Part shown: piece after piece, positions 8,152 to 17,562 of the stretch
Layout of the letters: every line of letters starts with the position of its first letter
Numbering within the stretch: the first letter of the stretch is position 1
DNA from: Desulfovibrio piger
Lineage (GTDB): Bacteria; Desulfobacterota; Desulfovibrionia; Desulfovibrionales; Desulfovibrionaceae
NCBI RefSeq assembly: GCF_951793255.1
Contig: NZ_OX636706.1
Location: forward strand, 2,995,001 to 3,059,000
Length of the DNA: 64,000 bases
Reading direction: 5' to 3'
Made by a program: the position numbers and the translations under genes
The notes under the pieces: model-generated
The model's input: only the letters and a program-made list of their open reading frames with translations
Database searches by the model: none
What the model was told of the DNA's origin: nothing

Positions 8152-11100
8152 TCAGGCCTGCTGCAACTTGGCGTGGGCCATGGACATGAAGAGCTTGATG
8201 CGGTTGAGCTGGTTGGCCTCGCTGCTGCCTGGGTCATAGTCCACGGCCATGAGGTTGGCCGCAGGACGCAGGCGCTTGAGTTCCTTCATGACGCCCTTGC
8301 CGGTGATATGGTTGGGCAGGCAGCCGAAGGGTTGCAGGCAGAGCACGTTGGTGGCGCCGTTGTCGATGAGCTCCAGCATCTCGGCGGTCAGCAGCCAGCC
8401 TTCACCGGCCTGGTTGCCGCGCGAGATGATGCCCTTGACGCTGTGCGACAAATGCCGGATGCGGGACACGGGCATGAAGATGCTGCCCTCCAGGGCCTTG
8501 CGCATGGAGGCGCGCAGCATCTCCACCCGCATGATGAACAGCCAGCTGCCCAGCGCGGGCAGGATGCGTCCGCCCAGCCGCTTCCAGCGGTACATGGGAT
8601 CCATGAAGCAGTAGAGGAAGAAGTCCATGATGTCGGTGAGCACGGGCTCGCCGCCTTCGTCCATGATGTGCCGGGCCACATGGTTGTTGGCATCGGGGTG
8701 GTACTTGAGCAGGATCTCGCCCACGATGCCCACCTTGGGCCGGACCACGCCGTCACGCGGGATCTTCGTGAAGTCTTCCACGATACGGCGCATGTCCTTG
8801 CGGAAGGCACGGGTATCGCCCTTGCCCGCCACTTCGCGGGCGCGCTGCGTCCAGCGTTCCAGCAGGGCGTCGGTATCGCCCTTGTGCAGCTCGTTGGCCC
8901 GGCAGGACATGGAGACACGCTGCAGCATGTCGCCGTACAGGCAACTCAGGATCATGCGGTGCAGCATGCTGCCCGACATCTTGAAGCCCGGCTGCTTGTT
9001 GAGGGAACCGCTGCTCAGGGTCAGGATGGGCACCTGCGGGAAGCCCGCTTCCTGCAGGGCCTTGCGCAGAAGGGCCGGATAATTGCTGGCGCGGCAGGGG
9101 CCGCAGGTCTGGGCCAGCATCAGGGCCGTGCGCTGCGGGTCGCACCGGCCGTTGAACAGGGCGTCCAGCATCTGGCCGATGACCACGATGGCCGGGTAGC
9201 AGGCGTCGTTATGGACGTAGTTCAGGCCCAGCTCGATGGCCCGGCGGCTGACCACGGGCAGCACCTGCAAGCGGTAGCCCGCGCTGTTGACCGCCGCCTC
9301 CATGATGGAGAAATGCAGCGGCGCCATCTGCGGGGCCACGATGGTGTGGGTCTCGCGCATGTCTTCGGTGAAGTACGGGCTTTCCGGGCGCGGGGACTGC
9401 CGGAACTCCGGCGCCCTGCTCTCGCGGCGTTCCCGCACCGCGGCCAGCAGCGAACGGATGCGGATGCGGGCCGCCCCCAGCGACGCGCCTTCGTCGATCT
9501 TGATGAGCGTATGCAGGCGACCGTGATGGGTCAGCAGTTCCGCCACCTGGTCGCTGGTCACGGCATCGAGGCCGCAGCCGAAGGACGTGAGCTGCACCAG
9601 CTCCAGCAGGGGACGCTCGCAGACCAGGGCCGCGGCCCGGTACAGGCGGGAGTGGTAGCTCCACTGGTCCACCACGCGCAAAGGATCGCGCAGCACGCCC
9701 AGATGGGCCACGCTGTCCTCGCTGAGCACGGCCGCGCCCAGCGACGCGATATAGTCCGGCAGGCCGTGATGCACGGCAGGGTCCGCATGGTAGGGACGGC
9801 CGCACAGCACGATGCCCAGCCCCCGCTCACGTTCCACCTGGGCCAGGATGCGTTCGCCCTCGGCCCGCAGTTCGGCACGATAGGCCTCCTGCTCGGCACG
9901 GGCCGCATGGGCCGCCTCCCACAATTCCAGCTTGGGCAGGCCCAGCACTTCGTGCAGGCGGTCCACCAGGGTGTCCAGATGCTCCAGCGAGACGAAGGGC
10001 GTGTACAGATGCGCGCCCAGCTCCCGCACCTCGTCGGTGTTCAGGCGGATGACCTCGGGATAGCCGGAGACCACGGGGCAGTTGTAGCCCCGCACCGAGG
10101 TATCCTGCCCTTCACGCGGCAGACAGGGGAAGAAGATCTCCCGCACGCCCTGGCGCAGCAGGGCCGTCACATGGCCGTGGGCCAGCTTGGCGGGATAGCA
10201 GACCGTCTGGGACGGCATGGACGAAAGCCCCAGATCGTACAGCTCCTTGCCCGATGCCGGGGAAAGCTCCACCCTGTAGCCCAGGCGGGTGAAAAAGGTG
10301 AACCAGAAGGGATAGTGCTCGTAGATGTTGAGCACACGGGGGATGCCCATGCGGCCGCGGGGGGCCCGCTCCGGCTCCAGCGGCTGGTAGCGGAACAGGC
10401 GCCGGGCCTTCCAGGCGTAGATGTTGGGCATGACCGGGACATCGTCCTGCGAATGCCCCATGCCGCCGCGCTCGCAGCGGTTGCCGGACACGAAGCGGTG
10501 CCCGTTGGAGAAACGATGCACCTTGAGCAGGCAATGGTTGCCGCAGCCACGGCAGCGCACGGACTTGGTCGTGATCTCCAGCGAGCGCAGCCCGGCGGAA
10601 CTCAGGGGCGTGCGCTCCTCCTGTCCGGCACAGCGGCGCAGGGCCAGCAGGGCCGCGCCGTACGCGCCCATGAGCCCGGCGATGTCGGGACGGCTGACCT
10701 CGCGTTGCAGCAGGTTTTCCATGACGCGCAGCAGGGCGTCGTTCATGAAGGAACCGCCCTGCACCAGCACGCGTTCGCCCAGCTCGTCGGGCGTGCGCAG
10801 GCGCAGCACCTTGTACAGGGCATTGCGGATGACGGCATAACAGAGCCCGGCCGCGATGTCGCCGATGGAGGCGCCTTCCTTCTGGGCCTGTTTGACCTTG
10901 GAGTTCATGAACACCGTGCAGCGCGAGCCCAGATCCACGGGATGGCGGGCAAAGAGCGCGGCCTGCACGAATTCTTCCATGCTCAGGTTCAGGCTTTGGG
11001 CAAAGGTCTCCAGAAAGGCCCCGCAACCGGCGGAACAGGCTTCATTGAGGGTCACGCCCGCGATGCAGCCCTGCCGGACCTTGAGGCACTTCATGTCCTG

Positions 11101-12396
11101 GCCGCCGATGTCGATGACATAGGTGGCGTCCGGCACCAGACGGCAGGCCGCCTTGAGGTGGGCCACGGTCTCCACTTCGGAGATGACGGAGCCCAGGGCA
11201 GCCCGGGCGTAGTCGGCGCCGTAGCCCGTGGCCGCACTGGCCTGTATCCAGGCACCGGCAGGCAGACGGTCCACCAGATCGGCCGCATAGGGCAGCAGCC
11301 CGGCCAGCGGATCGCCCTGGTTGCGCTGGTACCAGGTGTCCAGCACGGCACCGTTGATGTCCACCAGCACGGCCTTGACCGTGGTGGAGCCCAGGTCAAC
11401 GCCCAGATAGAGCGGGCCCGAGGCCTCGGCCAGCCGGCCGCGCGGCGCGGCGTCCTGACGGTGACGGTCGAGGAAATCGTGGTATTCGGCTTCGGAATCG
11501 AACAGGGGCGGCAGGCTGGCGCTGGTTTCGCCCTCAAACGTACGGGTGCGGGCGCGTTCGGCCAGTTCGGCCACGCTCACGGGCGCGGAAGCCACGGGCC
11601 GCCCCATGCCGGGGATGTCCACCAGGCTCAGGGCCGTACCGCGCGCCACCACGTACTGGGCGTCCGGCACATCCACCACGTCTTCGGGAGCCATGTGCAG
11701 GGTCTCCACAAAGCGGGCCTTGAGCTGGGGCAGGAAATGCAGGGGCCCGCCCAAAAAGGCGACCTTGCCGCGGATGGGGTGGCCGCAGGCCAGGCCGCCG
11801 ATGGTCTGTTCCACCACGGCCTGGAAGATGGAGGCCGCCAGATCCTCGCGGGGCGCGCCTTCGTTGAGCAGGGGCACCACGTCGGTCTTGGCGAAGACGC
11901 CGCAGCGGGACGCGATGGGATAGATGGTGGTGTGGCGCGCGGCCAGGGCATCGAGACCGGCCGCATCGGTATCCAGCAGGCTGGCCATCTGGTCGATGAA
12001 GGCCCCGGTACCGCCGGCACAGGCCTCGTTCATGCGCAGGTTGTCCGAACCGTCGGAAAAATAAAGGATCTTGGCGTCCTCGCCCCCCAGTTCCACAGCC
12101 ACGTCGGTCTGCGGCGCCAGGACGGCGATGGCCCGCGACGTGGCCAGCACCTCCTGCACGAAGGGCAGCTCCAGGGCCTGCGCCAGCTGCAGGGCCGCGG
12201 AACCCGTCATGGCCGGGCGCACCACCAGACCGGGCCGCCGCTCGGCCAGGTCTTCCAGCAACGTGCGCAAGGTCGCGCGCACCGCCGCGCCATGACGTTC
12301 ATAACGGGCTTCCAGCAGCGTGCCCCGCGCATCCACCAGGGCCAGCTTGACCGTGGTGGAGCCTGCATCGAGCCCGAGATACAAAGCTTCTTCCAT
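8152..12396 (-). CDS. Giant acyl-CoA dehydratase activase-related protein (two ASKHA ATPase domains plus DUF2229)
   Basis: 1414 residues. Two tandem BadF/HgdC-type ATPase domains are visible. One starts at about residue 6 (LGLDAGSTTVKLALVD) and the other at about 330 (LGVDLGSTTVKAVLVD). Each has the metal-binding loop (ELGGEDAKIL; DIGGQDMKCL). Each also keeps the two cysteines that hold the bridging 4Fe-4S cluster in HgdC: NEACAGGTGAF with ASRCGVF, and NEACSAGCGAF with GSRCTVF. The C-terminal half contains the DUF2229 region and further cysteines (CRGCGNHC, TCGPCRASNYP). HgdC-type activases deliver electrons to 2-hydroxyacyl-CoA dehydratases with ATP hydrolysis; the substrate of these fused forms is unknown. 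The TetR gene 36 bases upstream is probably in the same operon. Confidence 0.88.
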   Translation of the reverse strand: MEEALYLGLDAGSTTVKLALVDARGTLLEARYERHGAAVRATLRTLLEDLAERRPGLVVRPAMTGSAALQLAQALELPFVQEVLATSRAIAVLAPQTDVAVELGGEDAKILYFSDGSDNLRMNEACAGGTGAFIDQMASLLDTDAAGLDALAARHTTIYPIASRCGVFAKTDVVPLLNEGAPREDLAASIFQAVVEQTIGGLACGHPIRGKVAFLGGPLHFLPQLKARFVETLHMAPEDVVDVPDAQYVVARGTALSLVDIPGMGRPVASAPVSVAELAERARTRTFEGETSASLPPLFDSEAEYHDFLDRHRQDAAPRGRLAEASGPLYLGVDLGSTTVKAVLVDINGAVLDTWYQRNQGDPLAGLLPYAADLVDRLPAGAWIQASAATGYGADYARAALGSVISEVETVAHLKAACRLVPDATYVIDIGGQDMKCLKVRQGCIAGVTLNEACSAGCGAFLETFAQSLNLSMEEFVQAALFARHPVDLGSRCTVFMNSKVKQAQKEGASIGDIAAGLCYAVIRNALYKVLRLRTPDELGERVLVQGGSFMNDALLRVMENLLQREVSRPDIAGLMGAYGAALLALRRCAGQEERTPLSSAGLRSLEITTKSVRCRGCGNHCLLKVHRFSNGHRFVSGNRCERGGMGHSQDDVPVMPNIYAWKARRLFRYQPLEPERAPRGRMGIPRVLNIYEHYPFWFTFFTRLGYRVELSPASGKELYDLGLSSMPSQTVCYPAKLAHGHVTALLRQGVREIFFPCLPREGQDTSVRGYNCPVVSGYPEVIRLNTDEVRELGAHLYTPFVSLEHLDTLVDRLHEVLGLPKLELWEAAHAARAEQEAYRAELRAEGERILAQVERERGLGIVLCGRPYHADPAVHHGLPDYIASLGAAVLSEDSVAHLGVLRDPLRVVDQWSYHSRLYRAAALVCERPLLELVQLTSFGCGLDAVTSDQVAELLTHHGRLHTLIKIDEGASLGAARIRIRSLLAAVRERRESRAPEFRQSPRPESPYFTEDMRETHTIVAPQMAPLHFSIMEAAVNSAGYRLQVLPVVSRRAIELGLNYVHNDACYPAIVVIGQMLDALFNGRCDPQRTALMLAQTCGPCRASNYPALLRKALQEAGFPQVPILTLSSGSLNKQPGFKMSGSMLHRMILSCLYGDMLQRVSMSCRANELHKGDTDALLERWTQRAREVAGKGDTRAFRKDMRRIVEDFTKIPRDGVVRPKVGIVGEILLKYHPDANNHVARHIMDEGGEPVLTDIMDFFLYCFMDPMYRWKRLGGRILPALGSWLFIMRVEMLRASMRKALEGSIFMPVSRIRHLSHSVKGIISRGNQAGEGWLLTAEMLELIDNGATNVLCLQPFGCLPNHITGKGVMKELKRLRPAANLMAVDYDPGSSEANQLNRIKLFMSMAHAKLQQA

Positions 12397-12432
12397 TACC
12401 TGATTCCCCCGCTTCTGCCGGATAAATCTCGT

Positions 12433-13137
12433 CTATCGTCTTTCGTCGGATCCGGTCCCGCACCCGGCCCCTGCCGAACGGGCGCGCCACTTGGCCGCGG
12501 CATCGTCCAGCCCGGCAAAGATGAAGTCCTTGACCATCTGGTCAAGGGACGCGCTTTTTTCTGCCAGGTTCGGGAACAGACTGTTGGCAAAGGCCGGATC
12601 CAGCATGATGAGCATCATGCAGGTCCCCATGGAACTGGCGATGCAGCAGTCCAGCTGGGAGGCCTCCTGCGGGATGCCGGTGATCTCGCTCAGCAGGCCG
12701 CGCAACAACCGGGCTTTGGGATGCACCTTTTCCTGCAGGAAAGGATCCACAAAGCCCGCCGGCGAAAAAAACTCCCGTGCCAGCACCCGCACATGCCAGC
12801 TGCGCGGCCCGTGCAGATGGGCCAGCAGCTCGTCCAGCGTACGCGACAGCTTTTCGCGCGCCGTGCCCTCCGCCAGGATCTGGCGCAGGCGCTCCAGCGT
12901 GAAGAGACGGTCATGGGCCTCGGCCAGCACGGCCGCATACAGCCCTTCGCGGCTGCCGAAATGATAATTGACCGCCGCCATGTTCACATGGGCCCGTTCG
13001 CAGACCTGCTTGCTGGTCATGTTGGCATAGCCGCACTCGGCCGCCAGCTGCCCTGCCGATTCCAGGATCCGGGCCCGGGTCAGATCCCCGTCACCGCGCT
13101 TGCCGCGCTCGTGCCCCCCGTGGGAAATACTGCCCAT
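12433..13137 (-). CDS. TetR-family transcriptional regulator (CecR-like)
   Basis: 234 residues. The N-terminal DNA-binding domain reads TRARILESAGQLAAECGYANMTSKQVCERAHVNMAAVNYHFGSREGLYAAV, a textbook TetR helix-turn-helix with the conserved YHFGSREGLY. The larger C-terminal domain matches the CecR/YbiH (DUF1956) subgroup, with LLAHLHGPRSWHVRVLAREFFSP. It lies directly upstream of the activase gene on the same strand and may control it and itself. The 138-base AT-rich region before its start contains the inverted repeat GAATT-AA-AATTC, a possible but unproven operator. The inducer is unknown. Confidence 0.9.
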   Translation of the reverse strand: MGSISHGGHERGKRGDGDLTRARILESAGQLAAECGYANMTSKQVCERAHVNMAAVNYHFGSREGLYAAVLAEAHDRLFTLERLRQILAEGTAREKLSRTLDELLAHLHGPRSWHVRVLAREFFSPAGFVDPFLQEKVHPKARLLRGLLSEITGIPQEASQLDCCIASSMGTCMMLIMLDPAFANSLFPNLAEKSASLDQMVKDFIFAGLDDAAAKWRARSAGAGCGTGSDERR

Positions 13138-13275
13138 TACCGCCTCATAGTGCTAAAGTTCCATTATCCAATCAAGAATATTTCCTGCCATGTTCAAAAA
13201 ACGTTAACGAATTAAAATTCAAATTTCAATTATTTTTCTTGCCGCCGGGATCAGCATCGCGGCGTGGCAAACGGA

Positions 13276-13313
13276 TAAAAAGAAGGCCCCACGGCATGGT
13301 GCCGCAGGGCCTT
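13276..13313 (-). terminator. Rho-independent terminator of the downstream MATE gene
   Basis: Arms AAGGCCC and GGGCCTT with an inner ACGGC/GCCG stem, followed on the minus strand by CTTTTTATCC. It lies 9 bases past the MATE stop at 13322. Confidence 0.8.
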
Positions 13314-13321
13314 TCAGAGCG

Positions 13322-14800
13322 TCAGCGCTGGATGCGCCGCCGTACGGCTTCGGCATCCAGACCGTGCAGATGGTGCACGCGTATCAGGTAACACAGGGCC
13401 ACGAAGCCCAGGGCCACGATATAGGAGATCCAGAAGCCCGCAGGCCCCATGGCCGGGACGAGCCAGTCCGTACGGGCCAGCGTGAAGCCCAGGGGCAGGC
13501 CGATGATCCAGTAGGAGGTGAAGCAGACCAGCGAGATGATGCGGGTATCGTTGTAGGCACGCAGGATGCCGATACTGATGGTCTGCAGGGCGTCCACCAG
13601 CTGGTAACAGGAACCGAGCAGCAGCAGGCTCATGGCCAGGGCCGTCACGGCGGGATCGTCGTTATAGATGTGCACGATCTGCTCGCGGAACAGGGCCGTG
13701 CAGGCCGCGATGATCAGCGAGGAGACCGCGCCCATGCACAGGGCCGTGCGGGCCGAAAGACGGGCCCGGCCCAGACGCCCGGCCCCCACGCTCTGCCCCA
13801 CCCGGATGGCCGCCGTGATGTTCAGCGACAGGGGCAGCATGAAGACCATCCCGGCAAAGTTCATGGCGATCTGGTGCCCGGCCACGATGACCTTGCCCAG
13901 CGGTGCCAGCAGCAGTGCGGAAAGTGCGAACAGCGAGACCTCGAAGAACACGGCCAGCGCACCGGGCAGGCCGATGCGCAGGATGCGCCAGATCAGGGGA
14001 AAGTCGAAACGGCACGGCACCGGCTCGGGCGTATAGGGAGCGGCCAGGGGACTGGCGTCATCACGGGCGCGGGCCTCGCAGCCGCAGGCAGGGGCCGTGC
14101 GCGGCAGCAGCAGGGGCAGGAACAGGGGATGCAGATCCCGGTACTGGGCATCCCGGCGCACGTAGTAGATCATGCAGGCGGCCATGAACCAGTAACACAG
14201 GGCGGTGGCCACGCCGCAGCCCACGGCCCCCAGCTGGGGCAGGCCCAGCTTGCCGTAGATGAGCACATAGTTGCAGGGCACGTTGAGCGCCAGCCCCAGG
14301 ATGCCGATGATCATGGCCGGGCGCGTGCGGGCATAGCCTTCCAGAAAGCTGCGCACATTGACGAACAGCATGAAGCCCGGCAGGCCCCAGAGCATGGCGC
14401 GCAAGTAGCCGCCGCCCAGGCGGGAAAGCTCCTCATCCAGCCCGAAGGACTGCAAATGCCAGGAGATGACGTAAAAGGCGGTCATCAGGATGGCGCTGAT
14501 GACCAGCGTGAGCCAGATGCCCTGCCGCAGCAGGTGCGGGGTGCGCGAACGCTGCCCGCCGCCCACCAGATGGGCGCTCATGGCCGGCAGGGAAAGCAGG
14601 CAGCCGATGCCCAGCAGGGAAAGAGGGTTCCAGATGGAACCGGCCACCGCCACGGCAGCCATGTCCGCCGTGCTGGCCTGACCGGTCATGGCCGTGTCTA
14701 CGAAGTTCATGCCCATCTGTGACATCTGGGCCACAAATACAGGGAGGCCCAGAGCAACAAAGCGCCGGGCCTCGGACAACGAAAAGAACTGGTTCTGCAT
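13322..14800 (-). CDS. MATE-family multidrug/Na+ efflux transporter, copy 1
   Basis: 492 residues with about 12 hydrophobic spans. It begins MQNQFFSLSEARRFVALGLPVFVAQMSQMGMNFVDTAMTGQASTADMAAVAVAGSIW, the standard NorM/MATE opening in which the conserved Q and D line the cation/drug path. The second half repeats the pattern (LRIGLPGALAVFFEVSLFALSALLLAPLG). MATE proteins exchange Na+ or H+ for cationic compounds across the inner membrane. A neighbouring gene (15155-16579) is a close paralogue in the same orientation. The extra 30-residue loop rich in Cys/Glu/Ala (TAPACGCEARARDDASPL) is absent from the paralogue. Confidence 0.93.
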   Translation of the reverse strand: MQNQFFSLSEARRFVALGLPVFVAQMSQMGMNFVDTAMTGQASTADMAAVAVAGSIWNPLSLLGIGCLLSLPAMSAHLVGGGQRSRTPHLLRQGIWLTLVISAILMTAFYVISWHLQSFGLDEELSRLGGGYLRAMLWGLPGFMLFVNVRSFLEGYARTRPAMIIGILGLALNVPCNYVLIYGKLGLPQLGAVGCGVATALCYWFMAACMIYYVRRDAQYRDLHPLFLPLLLPRTAPACGCEARARDDASPLAAPYTPEPVPCRFDFPLIWRILRIGLPGALAVFFEVSLFALSALLLAPLGKVIVAGHQIAMNFAGMVFMLPLSLNITAAIRVGQSVGAGRLGRARLSARTALCMGAVSSLIIAACTALFREQIVHIYNDDPAVTALAMSLLLLGSCYQLVDALQTISIGILRAYNDTRIISLVCFTSYWIIGLPLGFTLARTDWLVPAMGPAGFWISYIVALGFVALCYLIRVHHLHGLDAEAVRRRIQR

Positions 14801-15082
14801 GGTCTCCCATCCGCAGCCGGAAATATCCGGTTACAAGACAAGCCCTTATGCCGGGCCGGAGGCAGGCGGGGCATCCTGCCGGCACAGCCGTGGCAGGGTA
14901 CGGTCCGCGCCCCTCCTATACCTGCTCCCCCCTTGAATGACAAGCCCGCGCCATACCGGGAAATACCTTCCCGAAAAGCCGACCGCTTTTTCTTTGCCGG
15001 CACGGCCCGCAATACTCCTGCCCTGCCGTGGCGGCATATGTTCCGTCATGGCAGACGTCCGTGAAGATGGGCCTTCAGCCAC
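14801..15082. other. Leader/intergenic region of MATE copy 1
   Basis: No gene seen. On the minus strand this is the long 5' leader of the MATE gene ending at 14800. It contains several GC-rich palindromes, but I could not match a known riboswitch consensus. Confidence 0.3.
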
Positions 15083-15118
15083 GCAAAAAAGGGGAGGCCT
15101 TGCCATGCCTCCCCTTCC
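15083..15118 (-). terminator. Rho-independent terminator of MATE copy 2
   Basis: Arms AAGGGGAGGC and GCCTCCCCTT form a 10-bp stem, followed on the minus strand by TTTTTTGCG. It is 37 bases past the stop at 15155. Confidence 0.85.
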
Positions 15119-15154
15119 CCGCGTGCCTATCCGGCTAAAATCCATCGCTCCCGC

Positions 15155-16579
15155 TCAGCGGCGGATGCGCTGGAGCACGGCCTCCGCATCCAGCCGGTGC
15201 AAGCGGCCCATGCGCAAACGGTACAGGCTGAAGCTCACCCACAGGGCCAGGCCGTAACCTATCCAGAAGCCGGTGGCGCCCATGGCGGGCACCAGCCAGT
15301 CCGTCCGGGCCAGGGTCCAGCCCGTGCCCAGCCCCACGATCCAGTAGGAGAACAGGCAGACGCCCAGGATGTAGCGGGTATCGTTGTAGGCGCGCAGCAC
15401 ACCGATACTCACCGTCTGCAACGATTCCGGGATCTGGTTGACGGCGGCGAAGACCAGCAGGCCCACGGCCAGCCCCAGCACGGCGGGGTCCGAGTTGTAG
15501 ATCTGGGCGATCTGCGGCCGCAGGCACAGGGTGGTCGTCATGGTCAGCAGGGCCAGGCCCAGCCCCAGGCACAGGGCCGTGCGGGCCGAAAGGCGGGCCC
15601 GTTCCAGACGCCCGGCCCCCAGGTTCTGCCCCACCCGGATGGCCACGGTGATGTTCAGCGACAGGGGCAGCATGTAGACGATGCTGGAAAAGTTCATGGC
15701 GATCTGGTGCCCGGCCACCACCACCTTGCCCAGCGGTGCCAGCAGCAGTGCCGTGACCGCGAAGAGCGAGGCCTCGAAACAGGCGGCCAGCGCACCGGGC
15801 AAACCAATGCGGAAGATGCGCCAGACCAGCGGCCAGTCCACCCGCCGGGCCTCGCCGCCCTCCCCTGCCGTACGCGGCAGCAGCAGGGGCAGGAACAGCG
15901 GCCCCAGCTTGCGGCAGCGTGCCTCGCGCCGGGCATACAGGGCCAGAGTCAGACCCATGAACCAGTAGCACAGGGCGGTGGCCACACCGCAGCCCACGGC
16001 CCCCAGCTGGGGCAGGCCCAGCTTGCCGTAGATGAGCACATAGTTGCAGGGCACGTTGAGCGCCAGCCCCAGCAGGCCCACGAGCATGGCCGGCCTCGTG
16101 CGGGCATAGCCTTCCAGAAAGCCGCGCACGTTCACGAACAGCATCATGCCCGGCAGGCCGAAGAGCATGGCCCGCAGATACCCGGCCGCCAGCGGCGCCA
16201 GCTCGGCATCCAGACCGAACAGCTCCAGATGGAGGGAAAGGAAGGCGAACACGCCCATCAGCACCAGCGACAGCAGGGTCGAAAGCCAAAGGCCCTGCCG
16301 CAGCAGATGCGGGGTGCGCTGCTGCTCGCCGCCGCCCACCAGATGGGCCATCATGGCGGGCAGGGACAAAAGGCAGCCCATGCCCAGCAGGGAAACCGGC
16401 ACCCAGATGGAGCCCGAGACGGCCACGGCGGCCATGTCCGCCGTACTGGCCTGGCCGGTCATGGCCGTGTCCACGAAATTCATGCCCATCTGGGCGATCT
16501 GCGTCACCAGCACGGGCAGGCCCAGCGCCAGGAAGCGGCGGGCCTCATTGAGGGAAAAGAATCTGTTCTTGGTCATCAT
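15155..16579 (-). CDS. MATE-family multidrug/Na+ efflux transporter, copy 2
   Basis: 474 residues from the tandem ATG pair at 16579/16576. It opens MMTKNRFFSLNEARRFLALGLPVLVTQIAQMGMNFVDTAMTGQ and has about 12 membrane spans. It is very similar to copy 1 over its whole length (for example NVPCNYVLIYGKLGLPQLGAVGCGVATALCYWFM occurs in both), so the pair arose by tandem duplication. It has its own terminator, and the mqnD terminator ends only 17 bases before the start codon, so its transcript must begin within or upstream of that hairpin. No strong ribosome-binding site is visible. Substrate unknown. Confidence 0.92.
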   Translation of the reverse strand: MMTKNRFFSLNEARRFLALGLPVLVTQIAQMGMNFVDTAMTGQASTADMAAVAVSGSIWVPVSLLGMGCLLSLPAMMAHLVGGGEQQRTPHLLRQGLWLSTLLSLVLMGVFAFLSLHLELFGLDAELAPLAAGYLRAMLFGLPGMMLFVNVRGFLEGYARTRPAMLVGLLGLALNVPCNYVLIYGKLGLPQLGAVGCGVATALCYWFMGLTLALYARREARCRKLGPLFLPLLLPRTAGEGGEARRVDWPLVWRIFRIGLPGALAACFEASLFAVTALLLAPLGKVVVAGHQIAMNFSSIVYMLPLSLNITVAIRVGQNLGAGRLERARLSARTALCLGLGLALLTMTTTLCLRPQIAQIYNSDPAVLGLAVGLLVFAAVNQIPESLQTVSIGVLRAYNDTRYILGVCLFSYWIVGLGTGWTLARTDWLVPAMGATGFWIGYGLALWVSFSLYRLRMGRLHRLDAEAVLQRIRR

Positions 16580-16595
16580 GTTCTGTGATGGAGGC

Positions 16596-16628
16596 AAAAA
16601 CAGGGCCGCTCCCTGCGGAACGGCCCTG
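16596..16628 (-). terminator. Rho-independent terminator of mqnD
   Basis: Arms CAGGGCCG and CGGCCCTG with a 12-base loop, followed on the minus strand by TTTTTGCC. It lies about 70 bases past the mqnD stop and immediately before the MATE copy 2 start, so attenuated read-through into that gene is possible. Confidence 0.8.
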
Positions 16629-16696
16629 AAAAGGCCCCGGCGGCATGACCGCACGAGGCCCCCGGATACGTACGAACAGGCCTGATGCGGCCTGCT

Positions 16697-17527
16697 TTAC
16701 AGGAAGAGCCCCGCCCCGGGCAGGCGCAGGCCCTGCATCTTCGCCGCAGTCTCCACCAGACGGGCGATGGCCTGACGGCCCGTCTCGCCCAGGTCACGGC
16801 TGTACTCGGTGACGAAGGTCTTGATGTGGGCCGAGGTCACGCTCTCGGCCAGCTCCTGCGCGTGTTCGCGGATGAATTCCGCCGAGGCGCGCGGGTTGGC
16901 ATTGGCATAGTCCACGCTGGCCGTGATGGCCGCTTCGATGGCGCGGGCCAGCTCCACGGGCACGTCGCGGCGCACGGCGATGGCGCCCAGCGGCAGGGGC
17001 GCATGATAGGTGGCTTCCCACCACTGCCCCAGGTCCAGCAGCTTCACCAGGCCGCGGTCGGCATAGGTGAAACGGCCTTCATGGATGATGACGCCCATGT
17101 CCGCCTCGCCGGTGAGCACCGCGTCCATGACATCGCTGAAGAGCATCTCTTCGCGCGGGCCCTGGAAGCCGCCGTGCAGGGTCAGCAGCAGGTTGGCCGT
17201 GGTCATGAGGCCCGGCACTGCCACGCGGGCCGTTTTCCACTTTTCTTCGGGCAGGTCCTCGCGGGCCACCACCAGCGGGCCGCAGCCCCAGCCCAGGGCG
17301 GCGCCCGAGGCCATGATGGCATAATCGTCCATGATGTAGGGCACCACGCCCAGCGAAAGTTTGGTCACCGGCAGCTTCTTCTGCCGGGCAAGGGCATTGA
17401 GCTCCTCCACGTCGGCCATGTGCGGCGTGAAGTGCGCCGGGGACGGCACCAGATGGTGCAGCAGGGCATGGAAGATATAGGTATCATTGGGACAGGGCGA
17501 AAGGCCCAGCGTCATGTTCTCCGCCAC
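16697..17527 (-). CDS. mqnD: 1,4-dihydroxy-6-naphthoate synthase MqnD
   Basis: Enzyme of the futalosine pathway to menaquinone that cleaves cyclic dehypoxanthinylfutalosine to 1,4-dihydroxy-6-naphthoate. It has a periplasmic-binding-protein fold. The diagnostic opening MTLGLSPCPNDTYIFHALLHH is present. Later motifs include LGVVPYIMDDYAIMASGAALGWGCGPL and IHEGRFTYADRGL. Two starts are possible: GTG at 17527, with AGAGAGGTG upstream, or ATG at 17515, with GGAG only 3 bases away; the GTG is preferred. The length of 276-277 residues is normal. It diverges from mqnE over 110 bases. Confidence 0.92.
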   Translation of the reverse strand: MAENMTLGLSPCPNDTYIFHALLHHLVPSPAHFTPHMADVEELNALARQKKLPVTKLSLGVVPYIMDDYAIMASGAALGWGCGPLVVAREDLPEEKWKTARVAVPGLMTTANLLLTLHGGFQGPREEMLFSDVMDAVLTGEADMGVIIHEGRFTYADRGLVKLLDLGQWWEATYHAPLPLGAIAVRRDVPVELARAIEAAITASVDYANANPRASAEFIREHAQELAESVTSAHIKTFVTEYSRDLGETGRQAIARLVETAAKMQGLRLPGAGLFL

Positions 17528-17562
17528 GGGACACCTCTCTTTGTTTGATCCGGCGTAACAGT

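Noticed and set aside
8173-13215. Very long plus-strand open frame (1680 codons) opposite the activase and TetR genes
   Set aside because: Its product is His/Gln/Gly/Ala-rich with no motifs, and it is the antisense image of well-supported genes in GC-rich DNA.
14801-15082. Guanidine or other riboswitch in the MATE copy 1 leader
   Set aside because: The leader is long and structured, but no known riboswitch consensus could be matched by eye.
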